Positions 11,043 through 25,019 of a DNA stretch of 64,000 nt are shown here, in pieces. Source of the DNA: Closterium sp. NIES-65 (Eukaryota; Streptophyta; Zygnematophyceae; Desmidiales; Closteriaceae); contig CANXME010002579.1 in NCBI GenBank assembly GCA_948144175.1, positions 1,920,001 through 1,984,000 on the forward strand. Direction: 5' to 3'. The position numbers and the translations under genes are program-made. Within the stretch, counting starts at the first letter, position 1. Each line of letters starts with the position of its first letter. Under the pieces are notes generated by a model. The model did no database searches. It saw only the letters and a program-made list of their open reading frames with translations, and was not told the origin of the DNA.

Positions 11043-11866
11043 TGTTATGTGATGCAATCATTTGTATTCACGTCTGTCTGCCTCCCATCATATGTTCGTG
11101 CGTTGCATGCGTGGTGTGAGCGTGTGCAAGAATTTGTGTTTGGTGTGGTTTGGATTCTTTGAGTGTGTGTGAATGTTATTTGGGTTGAGCAGATATCTGA
11201 AGTAACTCCTCTGCTCAAGAGCTTTCCGACGAACCAAGAATCGCCGCGATCGGAGCAAGAACGAGAAATATATTATCCTTCGAAGTTTTGATTGTGATGC
11301 GGCGACTTTGGGAATTTGCGGGTTGACTCAATATGGGGTAAAGACTTTTGGGGGTTGAGAATTTCGTCTTTTCTACTGTTGTTGCTGCCAAGTGGTTGGG
11401 AGAAACCAAATTGGGTTGGCAAGTGTGGCCAACTTGGGTGAGGTGGATTTTGGAGGTTGGGAAATGGACAAAGGTCAAAGTGGGGTTCCTATAGGGAAGG
11501 GATTTGATGTGCTTTTGGGGTTTCCTTGGTTGGGGACTCTTTGGGGACCTTCCCTCTCGTCCTCCTCTTTCCCTCCTACCTGGTTTCTTGTTACTCCAAC
11601 ATTCTTATGTGAAATTGTGAGACTCTTGTGATTAAGTTACGATTCTGTGGCAGCATACCCCCTAGTGCGCCGAAATTAATAACTCAAGAAATACTTCATC
11701 TTTTTGTACGATTCAAAATTGGGAATTGTAGCCATGGACTAGAGCTACAACATATTCAAAATTGGTGCAATTTTCGTCCACGATGTTTCTGTCCAGAATT
11801 CTAAGCCAACTATTTTGAGAAATTTAGGCACCTAATCTTCGTAGACTCCGTCCTTAGTCTCTAACA
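11043..11866 (+). repeat. 5' LTR of B1 (824 bp)
   Basis: It begins TGTTATG and ends CTCTAACA, with the short inverted ends TGTTA/TAACA. It is homologous along its length to the B2 LTRs (36976-37820 and 41074-41939) and the B3 LTRs on the minus strand. The PBS follows two bases later. Confidence 0.93.
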
Positions 11867-11868
11867 AG

Positions 11869-11880
11869 TGGTATCAAAGC
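11869..11880 (+). promoter_or_regulatory. Primer-binding site of B1
   Basis: TGGTATCAAAGC, two bases after the LTR. It matches the complement of the 3' end of initiator-Met tRNA (usual form TGGTATCAGAGC) with one change. This is where minus-strand DNA synthesis would start. Confidence 0.88.
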
Positions 11881-12101
11881 TGATTAAGGACCTTGTGGTG
11901 AGTCTACTGAAGTGTGAAGACCCTCCTAGACCCACCATGGCCTGTGGGCATGCCTAAGTGGAGTTCTAGAAGTTGCATGTGACTTCCGCTAAGGGGAAAC
12001 TCTGCCGAAATTTCGTTAGCGCTGACACTTGTGAAAATATTGTGGGACTTCGGTGTGGACAGCAAAGGGGGAGCTGAAACCTCTGATTGGGAGCAGAGGA
12101 G

Positions 12102-13857
12102 ATGAATCAAGGGAGTGGAGAAGCAGCTGAGAAAAGGAGTGAGCCGCCACCATCCAAGATTGAGGTGTTGGATGGCTTGAACTACGAGGAATGGAGTGGG
12201 CGAATGACGAGTGTCTTCAAGTGCTACAAGCTGCTCAAACTTGCGATGGGAGAAGAGAAAATGCTAGGAGAAGGAGATGCTTGGAAGTGGTGGATTGAGC
12301 AGAGCACGGTGTTGTTCGACCTCATCTTGCAATTGGTTAATAATGACATGTTTTAGCACATCAAGGACTTGGTTGAGTTGGACGACTCCGGTCCAAAGGC
12401 GTAGAAGCTACTACGCGACGAAATTCAGCCCAACACGCTGCCCATGGTGATTGTGCTCAAGAAGGAGCTGGCGGCCGTCTCCATGCAATCCGGAGATGAT
12501 ATGAAGTTGGTCCTTGACAAGATGAAGGACACATATGTGAGGATGGCAGCGGCGGGCAGCGAGGTGTCGCAGATGCAGCAATGCACCAAGATCATCTCGT
12601 GCTCAACAACTCGTAGGACAAGCTCATCCCCACCCTCAACGTTTAGCACGACAAGTGGACGCCTGAGTGGCTACAACAGCAGATCCTGCAGGAGGACTTC
12701 CGCAAACGCCACACGGGAGGTGGTGCTGCCAACAAAACTGCTGAGGGGTATGGAGTTGCAGGAGGCAGCAGAGGAAGAGGGGGAGGGAGAGGCCAAGGCC
12801 GTGGGAGAGGCTTTGGTAGAGGGAGAGGCCGAGGTGACTACAACGAGGGGCATGGGAGCTCTGGTGGCAGGGGGAGCACCCGAATGGGTTCGTGCTGGTA
12901 CTGCAAGAAGGCTGGACACCCGTGGTTCAAGTGTTTCAGCCAGCCCGAGAGATGGGCGCGTCCAGGCATGAAGCCGCCAACTGGTGAACGTGTACGAGGT
13001 GGTGCTGTGCAAAGTTGAGGTGCACAAGGTGATGGTGCACAAGGTAAAGCCGACCCTGGGATGTTCCTCATGGTTGAGGATGTGCAAGGGAGTGGGGGTG
13101 ATGTGGGTTCAGTTGGGAAGGTTGTGATGCACCCCCTCACTCACTGGGTAATCGATTAACGTTGCACAAGTCACATGACCCCATAAGCAGATTTACTTGA
13201 TGAGGTAAAGCCCCCTAGGAAGATCAAGTTTGTGGCTGCCGCTTCAGGTGCTTTGCTCCCTGTGATTGGTGTGGGGAATGCCAAGGTGATGGGAGCCAAA
13301 GGGGAGCTTGTGGGGCTTGGGAATGTTATGTTAGTTGAAGGATTTTTCGCTAACCTCCTCTCTGTGCACCGGCTGCAGAAAAGCAAGGCCAAAGTTACAT
13401 TCGGCCCAACCAGCTGCCATGCAAAGCTTGGGAAGTTGCTGCTGTGGGATTTGGAGGAGAAAAGCAGCTGCATCAAAGACCTGTGGCAGCTGCCCATCAT
13501 CCCTTGGAATGGGAAACCACCAGAAACGGCAACGGCAGTGGCAGCGGCAAAAGAAACTGCGGGAGGAGAGGAGACCGCACCAACTGCTGGGGCCCTGGAT
13601 GCAGTCAAGAAGGTGCAGCAGCCACAGCAGCCACATGGTGAGGTGCTTGCTGCTGTGGATGCGAGAGCTGCATAGGCAAAGGCTTCACCTGGGAGTGGTG
13701 AAGCCGATTGGGAGACATGGCACGAAAAGATGTGTCATGTGACCTTTCCAATGCTGCATAAGTAGGTGAAGGATGGGAGCTTGAAAGGGCTAGAGGTGAA
13801 AGGGGTAGCAAAGGAGAATGGGAGCTGCCTTACATGCCTTGAGACCAAATTCACAGA
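12102..13857 (+). pseudogene. gag-protease of B1, degenerate
   Basis: The ATG at 12102 (MNQGSGEAAEK) is chosen because all three family B copies start the same way. The UBN2-type gag core is recognisable (LDGLNYEEWSGRM, YKLLKLAMGEEKM). A stop at 12354, another near 12400 and frame changes break the frame. The zinc knuckle near 12892 is intact as CWYCKKAGHPWFKC (CX2CX4HX4C). The aspartic protease motif WVIDSG is damaged here: a stop follows WVID near 13156. The frame then continues in another register as GVGNAKVMGAK to LGKLLLWDLEEK, with the pre-integrase WHEKMCHV near 13720, and ends at satellite. The last part is read through into satellite in a chimeric frame (13766-14041). Gag would form the virus-like particle and the protease would cut the polyprotein; neither can be made from this copy. 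Confidence 0.88.
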
Positions 13858-14308
13858 ATTTCGAAGGCCAGTTGGTTCAATCGGTCCATCGGACCAACAG
13901 GCGAGTTGGTCCAACCGGTCCATCGGACCAGTAGGCGAGTTGGTCGAACCGGTCCATCGGACCAACAAGCTAGTTGGTCCAACCGGTGCATGGGACCAAC
14001 ATGCAAGTTGGTCCAACCGGTCCATTGGATCAACAGGGTAGTTGGTCCAACCTTTCCACTGGACCAACTGGCTAGTTGGTCCAACCTGTGCATGGGACCA
14101 ACAAGCCAGTTGGTCTAACCGGTACATTGGACCAACAGGCAAGTTTGTCCAATCTGTCCATTGGACCAATAGGTCGGTTGGTCCAACCGGTCCATCGAAC
14201 CAACAGGCTAGTTGGTCCAATCGGTCCATCGGACCAACAAGCCAGTTGGTCCAACCCTTCCACTAGACTATCATGCTAGTTGGTCCTACTGGTACATGGG
14301 ACCAACAC
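13858..14308 (+). repeat. 34-bp satellite, array 2a (about 13 monomers)
   Basis: It starts immediately after the truncated B1 with AAGGCCAGTTGG and is in the same orientation as array 1. It ends at an unrelated stretch near 14309. Confidence 0.96.
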
Positions 14309-14397
14309 ACTGAGGACTATGCTTTTGCTGCTTATTATGTAGGCTGTAGTGGGGTAGCCCATATGGGGTACAACCCAATTAGGGTTTCCTACTTGTA
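14309..14397. other. About 90-bp non-satellite interruption
   Basis: Sequence from ACTGAGGACTATGC to TTGTAGGA has no satellite modules. It contains CCCATATGGGG and AATTAGGGTTTCC and the small dyad CCTACTTGTAGG. The satellite continues in the same orientation on both sides. It could be the end of a short LTR or TRIM-like element, but I see no clear terminal repeats or target duplication. Confidence 0.6.
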
Positions 14398-17300
14398 GGA
14401 TAGTTGACCCAACCAGTGCATGGGACCAACAGGCCAGTTGGTCCAACTGTTACATGGGACCAACAAGCCAGTTGGTCCAATCGGACCATCAGACAAACAG
14501 GCCAGTTGGTCCCACCGGTGCATCAGACAAACAGGCTAGTTGGTCCGCCGATGCATCAATCCAACAGGCCAGTTGGTCCAAGAGGCCCATTGGACCAACA
14601 GGCCAGTTGTTCCAACCTGTCCACCGGACCAACAGGCCAGTTGGTCCAATCGGTCTATCGGAGCCAATTGGTCCAATAGGTGCATTGGACTAACAGGCCA
14701 GTTGGTCCAACCAGTCCATGGGACCAACGGGCGGGTTTGTCCAACCGGTCTACTGGACCAACAAGCCAGTTGGACAAACCGGTCCATCGGACCAACAAAA
14801 CAGTTGGTGCTATCGTTCCATTGGACCAACAAGCCAGTTGGTTCAATCGGTGCATTGGACCAACATGCCAGTTGGTCCAACCGGTATATGAGATCAACAG
14901 GCGTGTTGGTCCAATCGGTCTATGGGACAAACAGGCCAGTTGGTCCAACCGGTCCATGGGACCAATAGGCCTGTTGGTCCAACTGATCCATGTGATCAAC
15001 AAATCAGTTGGTCCAACCGGTCCATGCGACCGACAGGCGAGTTGGTCCAACTGGAACAATGGACGAAGAGGCCAACTGGTCCAATCGGTGCATCAAATCA
15101 GCACGCCAATTGGTCCAACCGGTGCATTGGACAAGTAGGCCAGTTGGTCCAACCATTCCATTCGACCATCAGGCCACTTGGTACTATTGGTCCATCGGAC
15201 CAACAAGCCAGTTGGTTCAACCGGTCCATCGGACCAACAGGCCATTTGGTCCAACCGGTCCATCGGACCATCAGGCCAGTTGGTCCAACTAGTCCATCAA
15301 ACCAGCCGGCCAGTTGGTCAAACCGGTGCATGCGACCGACATGCCAGTTTTTCCAACCAATCCATTTGACCAATAGGCCTGTTGGTCCAACAGTTCCACT
15401 AGACCAAAATGCTAGTTAGTCTAACTGCTACATGAGACCAACAGGCCAGTTGGTCCAGCCGGTCCATCTGACAACAATGTGAGTTGGTCTACCCATTCCA
15501 TCAGACCAACATGCTAGTTGGTCCAACCGATGCATACGATCAACATGCCAGCTGGTCCAACTGGTCCATTGGACCAACAGGGTAGTTGCTCAAACTGTTC
15601 CATCGGACCTACTGGCTAGTTGGTCCAATCGGTCCATCGGACCAATAGGCCACTTGGTCCCACCTGTCCATCGGACAAATAGGCAAGTTGGTCCAACGGG
15701 TCCATTGAACCAATAGGTTTGTTGGTTCAACAAGTCCATCGGACCAACAGTCGAGTTGCTCCAATCAGTGCATCAGACCAACAGGCCAGTTGGTCCAACC
15801 GGTGCATCGGACCAACAGGCCAATTGGTTTAACCGGTGCATCGGACCAACAGGCAAGATAGTCCTCCTACTCCATCGGACAACAGGCCACCGGTCCACCG
15901 GAATAATTGACCAGTTCGTCCGACCCGTCCATCGAACCATTATGCCAGTTGGTCCGACTATTTTTATCGAACCAACCGGCTTGTTGGTCCAGCCCGTGCA
16001 ACGGACCAACAGGCCGGGTGGTCCAAACGGTGCATCGGACCAACGGACCAGCTGGTCAAACTGATCCATTGGACCAACAGGCGAGTTGGTCCAACCGGTC
16101 CATCGGACCAACAGGCTAGTTGTTCCAACTGGTCCATCAGACCAACAAGCGAGTTGGTCCAGCCAGTCCATCGAACCAACAAGCGAGTTGGTCCAACCAA
16201 TGCATGGGACCAACATGCAAGTTGGTCCAACCAATCCATCCAACCAACAGGCCAGTTGGTCCAATCGGTCCATCGCACCAACAAGCAAGTTGGTCCAGTC
16301 AGTGCATTGGACCAATAGGCCAGTTGGTCCAACTGGTCCATGGGACCAACAGGCATGTTTGTCCAACCGATCTTTAAGACCAACAGGCCAGTTGGTCCAA
16401 CCGGTGCATTGGACCTATAGGCCAGTTGGTCCAACCGGTACAATGGACCAAGAGGCCATTTGGACAAATCCGTGCATTGGACCAACTAGCCAGTTGGTCC
16501 AACAGGTCCATCGGACCAATAGGCTAGCTGGTCCAGCCAGTCCATCGGACCAACAGGCCAGTTGGTCCAATCGGTCAATCCAACCAACAAGCCAGATTGT
16601 TCAACCGGTCCATCAGACCATCAGGCCAATTGGTCCAACCGGTCTATCGGACCAACAAGCCAGTTGGTCCAACCGGTGCATGCGACAAACATGCCTGTTG
16701 GTCCAACCGATCCATTGGACCAACAAGCCAGTTAATCCAACCGTTCAACTAGACCAACATGCTAGTTTGTCCAACTGGTACATGGGACCATTAGGTGAGT
16801 TGGTTCAACCAGTCCATAGGACCAACAGGCCAGTTGGTCCAATCGGTGCATCAGACAAACAGGCCAATTGGTCCAACCTGGCATCGGACCAACAGGCCAG
16901 TTGGTCCAACCAGTGCATCAGACCAACAGGCATGTTGGTCTACATGGTCCATCGGACCAACAGGCCACTGGTCGATCGGACCAAGAAGCCAGTTTGGCGG
17001 ACCCGTCCATCGGACCAACAGGCGAGTTGGTCCAACCGGTCCATCGAACCATCAAGCCAGTTGGTCCAACCGATGCATCGGACCAATATGCGTGTTTGTC
17101 CAACTGGTCCATAGGACCAACAGGGTAGTTGGTCCAACTGTTCCACTGGACCAACTGGCTAGTTGGTCCACCCAGTACATGGGACAGTCAAGCTAGTTGG
17201 TCCGATCGGTCCATTGGACCAACAGACCATTTGGTCCAACCGGTCCATCGGACCAAGAGGCCAGTTGGTTCTACCGGTCCATCAGACCAAGAGGCCAGTT

Positions 17301-20040
17301 GGTGCAACCGTTCCACTAGACCAAGAGGCCAATTGGTCAAACCTGTACATGGGACCAACATGCTAGTTGGTCAAACCGGTGCAACGGACCACGAGGCCAG
17401 TTGGTCCCACCTGTGCACTCGACCAACACGCTTGTTGGTCCAACCGGTGCATCGGACCAACAGGCCAGTCGGTCCAACCGGTGCATCGGACCAATAGCCC
17501 AGTTGGTCCAACAGGTCCATCGGACCGACAGACAAGTTTGTCCAACAGGTCCATCTTACCAACAGGCTGGTTGGTTTAACCAGTCCATAGGACCAACAGC
17601 CACTTGGTCCAACCGGTCCATCGGACCAACAAGCCAATTGGTCCAACCGTTCCACTAGACCAACATGAGAGGTCCAACCAGTACATGGGACCAACAGGCA
17701 AGTCGTTCCAACTGGTCCATCGGACCAACAGACGAGTTGGTTCAACCGGTCCATCGGCCCAACAAGCTGGTTGGTCCTACTGTTCCACTGGACCAACATG
17801 CTAGTTGATCCAATCGGTGCATGGGACCAACAAGCCAGTTGGTCCAACCGGTACATGGGACCAACTGACGAGTTGGTACAATCGGTACATCGGACCAACA
17901 AGCCAGTTGGTCTCAACGGTGCATCAGACCAACAGACGCGTTGGCTCAACCGTTCAACTAGACCAACATGTCACTTGGTCCAACCGGTCCATCGGACCAA
18001 CAGGCGAGTTGGTCCAAACGGTCCATCAGACCAACAAGCTTTTTGGTCCAACCAGTGCATAGGACCAACATGCCAGTTGGTTCAACTGGTTCATTGGACC
18101 TACACGGTAGTTGGTCCAACTAATCCACTAGACCAACTGGCTAGTTGGTCTGACTGGTGGATGAGACCAACAAGCAAGTTGGTCCAACCGGTCCATCGGA
18201 CCAACAAGTTAGTTGGTCCAACCGGTCCATTGGACCAACAGGGTTGTTGGTCCAACCGTTCCACTGGACCAACAAGCAAGTTGGTCCAACTGGTGCATGG
18301 GACCAACAGACCAGTTGGTGAAACCGCTATATGGGACCAGCAGGCCAGTTGGTCCAATCAGTTCATCTGACCAACAGGCTAGTTGGTCCCACCGGTGAGT
18401 CGGATCAACAGGCAAGTTGGTCCAACCGGTGCTTCGGACCAACAAGCAGGTTGGTCCAACTGGCCCCTCCGACCAACAGGCCAGTTGGTCCAACCGATCC
18501 TTCGGGCCAACAAGCCAGTTGGTCTAATCTGTGAATTGGACCAACAGGCCAATTGGTCCAACCGGTCCATGGGACCAACATGCGGGTTTGTCCAACCGCT
18601 CTTTGGGACCAACAGGCAATTTGGTCCAACCGATGCGTTGGATTAACAGGCCAGTTGGTCCAACCGGTCCATGGGACCAATAGGACAGTTGGTCCAACCA
18701 GTATAACGGACCAAGAGGCCATTAGGTCAAAACCGTGCATCGGACCAACATGCGAGTCCGTCCAACAGGTTCATCGGACCAACAAGCCAGTTGGTCCAAT
18801 GGGTGCATCGTACTAGTAGGCCAGTTGGTCCAGCCGGTCCATCGGACCAACTGGCCTCTTGGTCCAATCAGTCAATCAAACCAACAGGCCAAATGGTTCA
18901 ACCGGTCCTTCAGAACAATAGGCCAGTTGGTTCAAGTGGTCCATCAGACCATCAGGCCAGTTGGTCCAACCGGTCCATTGGAACAACAAGTCAGTAGGTC
19001 CAACCGGTGCATGGAACCAACATGCAAGTAGGTCCAACCGGTCCATTGGACCAACAAGCAAGTTCAACTAGACCAACATGCTAGTTTGTCCAACAGGTAC
19101 ATGGGACCAATAGGCCAGTTGGTCCAACCGGTCCATCGGACCAATAGGCGAGTTGGTCCAACCGGTCCATGGGACCAACAAGCAAGTTGGTCCAACTGGA
19201 GCATGGGACCAACATGCCAGTTGGTCCAACCGGTCCATTGGACCAATAAGGTAGTTGGTCCAACTACTCCACTGGACCAACAGGGTAGTTGGTTTAACTA
19301 CTCCACTGGACCAATAGGCAATTTGGTCCAACCGATGCATTGGAACAACAGGCTAGTTGGTCTAGCCGGTCCATGGCACCAGGAGGCCAGTTGGTCCAAC
19401 CGGTACAACGGACCGAGAGACCATTTGGTTAAATCGGTGTATCGGACCAAAAAGCCAGTTGGTCCAATCGGTCCATCGGACCAACAAGCCCGTTGGTCCA
19501 ATAGGTGCATCATACTAGCAGGCCTGTTGGTCCATCCGGTCCATCGGACCAACTGGCACTTGGTCCAGTCAGTCAATCGAACTAACAGGCCAAATGGTTC
19601 AACCGGTCCTTCAGACCAACACGCTAGTTGGTCCAAGCGGTCCATCAGACCATCGGGCTAGTTGGTCCAACCGGTCCATCAGACCAACAAGCCAGTAGGT
19701 CCAACCGGTGCATGGAACCAACATGCCAGTAGGTCCAACAAATCCATTGGACCAACAGGCCAGTTGGTCCAACCGTTCAGCTAGATCAACATGCTAGTTC
19801 GTCCAATTGGTACATGGGACCAACAAGACTGTTGGTCCAATCGGTCCATCGGACCAACAAGCCCGTTGGTCCAATAGGTGCATCATACTAGTAGGCCAGT
19901 TGGTCCATCCGGTCCATCGGACCAACTAGCACTTGGTCCAATCAGTCAATCGAACTAACAGGCCAAATGGTTCAACTGGTCCTTCAGACCAACACGCCAG
20001 TTGGTCCAAGCGGTCCATCAGACCAACAAGCCAGTAGGTC

Positions 20041-21360
20041 CAACCGGTGCATGGCACCAACATGCCAGTAGGTCCAACCGGTCAATTGGACCAAAAGGAA
20101 AGTTGGTCCAACTACTCCACAGGACCAACTAGGGAGTTGGTCCAACAAATTCATTGGACCAACTGGCTAGTTGGTCCAACCCGCGGATGGGACCAACATG
20201 CTAGTTGGTCCAACTGGTATATGGGACCAATAGGATAGTTGGTCCATCGGAGCAACAGGCCAGTTGGTCTAATCGGTCCATCGGACGAACAGGCCATTTG
20301 GTCCAACTGGTCCATGGGAGCAACAGGCCAGTTGGTCCAACTTTTCTATGGGACGAACAGGCTTGCTTGTCCAATTGGTCCATCGGACCAGCAGGCTAGT
20401 TGGTCCAACCGGTCCATCAGACCAACAAGCCAGTAGGTCCAACTGGTGCATGGAACCAACATGCCAGTAGGTCCAACAGGTCCATCGGACCAACACGCCA
20501 GTTGGTCCAACCGTTCAGCTAGATCAACATGCTAGTTCGTCCAATTGGTACATGGGACCAACAAGCTTGTTGGTCCAATCGGTCCATCGGACCAACAAGC
20601 CCGTTGGTCCAATAGGTGCATCATACTAGTAGGCCAGTTGGTCCATCCGGTCCATCGGACCAACTGGCACTTGGTCCAATCAGTCAATCGAACTAACAGG
20701 CCAAATGGTTCAACTGGTCCTTCAGACCAACACGCCAGTTGGTCCAAGCAGTCCATCAGACCAACAAGCCAGTAGGTCCAACCGGTGCATGGCACCAACA
20801 TGCCAGTAGGTCCAACCGGTCAATTGGACCAACAGGCCAGTTGGTCCAACCAATCAGCTAGATCAATATGCTAGTTCGTCCAATTGGTATATGGGACCAA
20901 CATGCCAGTTGGTCCAACCGGTTCATCGGACCAACAGACGAGTTGGTCCAACCGGTCCATTGGACCAACAAGCAAGTTGATTAAACTAGAGCATGGGATC
21001 AACATGCCAGTTAGTCCAACCGGTCCATTGGATCAAAAGGAAAGTTGGTCCAACTACTCCACAGGACCAACTGGGGAGTTGGTCCAACAAATTCATTGGA
21101 CCAACTGGCTAGTTGGTCCAGCCCGCGGATGGGACCAACATGCTAGTTGGTCCAACAGGTATATGGGACCAATAGGATAGTTGGTCCATCGGAGCAACAG
21201 GCCAGTTGGTCTAATCGGTCCATCGGACGAACAGGCCATTTGGTCCAACTGGTCCATGGGAGCAACAGGCCAGTTGGTCCAACTTTTCTATGGGACGAAC
21301 ATGCTTGCTGGTCCAATTGGTCCATCGGACCAGCAGGCTAGTTGGTCCAACCGGTCTATC
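20041..21360 (+). repeat. 942-bp satellite segment duplication
   Basis: The stretch beginning near 20041 recurs 942 bp later. For example, the unusual CAACAAATTCATTGGACC block and the CCGCGGATGGGACC block near 20180 recur near 21120, and the frames at 20205 and 21147 are almost identical. A related module (CAAGCCCGTTGGTCC followed by GTGCATCATACTAG) occurs at 19481, 19854 and 20592. Confidence 0.85.
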
Positions 21361-24300
21361 GGACCAGCAGGCCTGTTGGTCCAACTGGTCTATCGGACCA
21401 ACAGGCCAGCTGGTCCAACCAGTATATCGGACCAACGTGCCAGTTGGTCCAACCGGTCCATCGAAGCAACACACAAGTTGGTCCAACTGGTTCATCGGGA
21501 CAATAGGCCAGTTGGTCCAACCCGTCCATTTGAACACCAGGCCAGTTGGTCCAATCAGTCCATCGGACTACTAGGCCAGTTGGTCCAATCGGTCCATGAG
21601 ACGAACAGGCCAGTTGGTCCAACTGGTCCATGGGACGAACAGGCTTGTTGGTCCAATTGGTCCATCAGACCAACAGGCGAGTTGGTCCAACTGGTCCATC
21701 GGACCAACAAGCCAATTGGTCCAACAGGTCCATCGGACCAACAGGCCAGTTGGTCCAACTGGTCCATCGGACCAACAGGCCAGTTGGTCCAACCTGTACA
21801 TTGGACCAATAGGCCAATTGGTCCAACCGGTCTATGGGACCAACATGCCCGTTGGTCCAACTGGTCCATCTGACCAACAGGCCATTTGGTTTAACCGATC
21901 TATCTGAGCAACAGGCCAGTTGGTCGAACCGGTCCATCGGACCAACAAGCCAGTTGGTCCAACCGGTCCATCGGAGCAATAGGCCAGATCGTCCAACCGG
22001 TCCATCGGAGCAACAGGCAAGTTGGTCCTAACCGGTCCATCGTAGCAACAGGCTAGTTGGTCCAACCGGTCCATCGGACCAACTGGCCAGAGGGTCCAAC
22101 CGGACCATTGGACCAACAGGCCAGTTGGCCCAACCGGTCCATTAGTGCAACAGGCCAGTTGGTCGAACCTGTCCATCGGAGCAACAGGCCAGTTGGTCCA
22201 ACCAGTCCATCAGAGCAATAGGTTAGTTTGTGCAACCGGACCATCGGACAAACAGGCTAGTGGGTCCAATTGGTCCATCGGACCAACAGGCCAGTTGGTC
22301 CAACTGGTCCATCAGACCAGCAAGCCAGTTGGTCCAACTAGTCCATCGGACCAATCGGCCAGTTGGTCCAACCTGTACATTGGACGAATAGGCTAGTTGG
22401 TCCAACCGATCTATGGGACCAATATGCCAGTTGGTCCAACCGGACCATTGGACCAACAGGCCAGTTGGTCGAGCCTGTCCATCAGAGCAACAGGCCAGTT
22501 GGTCCAACCAGTCCATCGGAGCAACAGGTTAGTTTGTGCAACCGGACCATCGGACGAACAGGCTAGTGGGTCCAATTGGTCCATCGGACCAACAGGCCAG
22601 TTGGTCCAACTGGTACATCGGACCAACAAGCCTGTTGGTCCAACTGGTCCATCGGACCAATAAGCCAGTTGGTCCAACCTGAACATTGGACGAATAGACT
22701 AGTTGGTCCAACCGGTCTATGGGACCAACATGCCAGTTGGTCCAACCGTTCCCTCAGAGCAACAGGCCAGTTGGTCCAACCGGTCTATCAGAGAAACAGG
22801 CCAGTTGGTCCAACCGGTCTATCAGAGCAACAGGACAGTTGGTCCAACCGGTCCATCGGACCGACAAGCCAATTGGTCCAACCGGTCCATCGGAGCAACA
22901 GGCAAGTTGGTCCAACCGGTCCGTCGAAGCAACTGGCTAGTTGGTCGAACCGGTCCATCGGACCAACAAGCCAGTGGGTCCAACTAGTCCATCAGACCAT
23001 CAGGTTAGTTGTTCCAACCGGTCCATCGGACCAACTGGCCAGTGGTTCCAACCGGTCCATTGGACCAACAGGCCAGTTGGTCCAACCGGTCCATCAGTGC
23101 AACAGGCCTGTTGGTTGAACATGTCCATCGGAGCAACAGGCTAGTTGGTCCAACCAGTCCATCGGAGCAACAGGTTAGTTGGTGCAACCGGACCATCGCA
23201 CGAACAGGCCAGTGGGTCCAATTGGTCCATCGAACCAATAGGCCAGTTGGTCCAACCGCTCTATTGGGGCAACAGGCCAGTTGGTCCAACCTGTCCATCG
23301 AACCAACAGCCCAGTTGGTCCTACCGGTCCATCGGAGCAATAGGCTAGTTGGTCCAACCAGTCCATCGGACCAACAGGCCAGTTGGTCCAACATATGTCT
23401 ATGAAACCAATAATCCAGTCGGTCGAAGTGGTCCATTGGACCAACAGGCCAGTTGATCCAACTGGTCCTTCTGACAAACAGGCCAGTTGGTCCAACCTTT
23501 GTATTGGACCAATAGGCCAGTTGGTCCAGCCGGTCTATAGGACCAACATGCCAGTTGGTCCAACTGCTCCATCGGACAAGAGGCCAGTTGGTCCATTCGT
23601 TCCATCGGACCAACAGATCAGTTGGTCCAACCGGTGCATCGGACAAACAGGCTAGTTGGTCCAACCGGTCCATCGGACCAATAGGCATTGGTCCAACTAA
23701 TCCATCAGAGTAACAGGAAAGTTGGTCCAACCGGTCCATCGGACCAACAGGCGAGTTGGTCCAACCGGTCCATCAGAGCAACAAGACAGTTGGTCCAACT
23801 GGTCCATCGGAGCAACAGGCGATTTGGGCCAACCGGTCTATCAGGCCAACAGGCCAATTGGTTCAATCGCTCCATCGGACCAACAGCCTAGTTGGTCCAA
23901 CCTGTGCATCAGAGCAAAATGCCAATTGGTCCAACTGATTCATCGAGACACAAGCCAGTTGGTCCTACCGGTCCATCGTAGCAACAGGCCAGTTGGTCCA
24001 ACCGGTCCATCAGACCAACAGGCCAATTGGTCCAATCGGTTCATTGGACCAACAAGCAGTTGGTCCAACCAGTCCATGGGACCAACAGGCTTGTTGGTCC
24101 AACATGTGCATCGAACAACAGACCAGTTGGTCCAACCGGTCCATCGAACCAACAGGCCAAATGGTCCTGCCTGTGCATTTGACCAATAGGCCAGTTGGTC
24201 CAACCGGTCTATGGGACCAACATGCCAGTTGGTCCAACCGGTCCATCGGACCAACAGGCCAGTTGGTCCAACTGGTCCATCGGACCAACAGACCAGTTTG

Positions 24301-25019
24301 TCAAACCGGTCCATCGAAGCAACAGGCCAGTTTGTCCAACCGGTCCATCGGACCAATAGACCAATTGGTTCAACTAGTCCATCAAAGCAACAATATAGTT
24401 GGTCCAACCGGTCCATCGGACCAACAGGCCAGTTGGTTCAACCGGTCCATCGGAGCAACACGACACTTGGTCCAACCGGTCCATCGGAGCAACAGGCGAG
24501 TTGGGCTAACCGGTCCATCGGGCCAACAGGCCAGTTGGTTCAATCAGTCCATCATACCAACAGGCTAGTTGGTTCAACCGGTGCATCGGAGCAACATGCC
24601 AGTTGATCCAACCGATTCATCGAGCCACAAGCCAATTGGTCCAACCGGTCCATCGGAGCAACAGACCAGTTGGTCCAACTGGTCCATCAGATCAACAGGC
24701 AAGTTGGTCCAACCGGTCCATGGGACCAACAGACTTGTTGGTCCAACCTTTGTATCGAACAACAAACCAGTTGGTCCAACCAGAACAATGGACCAAGAGG
24801 CCAGTTGGTCCAACCTGTCCATCGGAGCAACAGGCGAGTTGGTCCGACTGGTCCATCGGACCAACAGGCTAGTTGGTCCAACTTGTGCATTGGACCAATA
24901 ATCCTGTTGGTCAAACCGGTCCATCGGAGCAACAGGCAAGTTGGTCCAGCCAATCCATCGGAGCAACTGGCTAGTTGTTCCACAGGTCTACCAGAGCAAT
25001 AGGCCAGTTGGTCCAACCG

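Larger units (their letters stand above)
11043..13857 (+). mobile_element. Copia family B element B1, 3'-truncated
   Basis: The element starts precisely at TGTTATGTGATG, directly after a satellite GGTCC, and contains a 5' LTR, a PBS, gag, protease and the start of the GAG-pre-integrase zone. It then stops within the CLTCLETKF segment, where satellite DNA resumes near 13858. Integrase, RT, RNase H and the 3' LTR are absent. A target-site duplication cannot be tested because the right end is lost. Confidence 0.9.

Noticed and set aside
12671-13140. Minus-strand frames opposite gag in the family B elements
   Set aside because: They recur as antisense of the glycine/arginine-rich gag region in all three copies and show no domain of their own.
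14309-14397. Telomere-type repeat (AGGGTTT)
   Set aside because: Only one occurrence, not tandem; it is part of an unrelated 90-bp segment.
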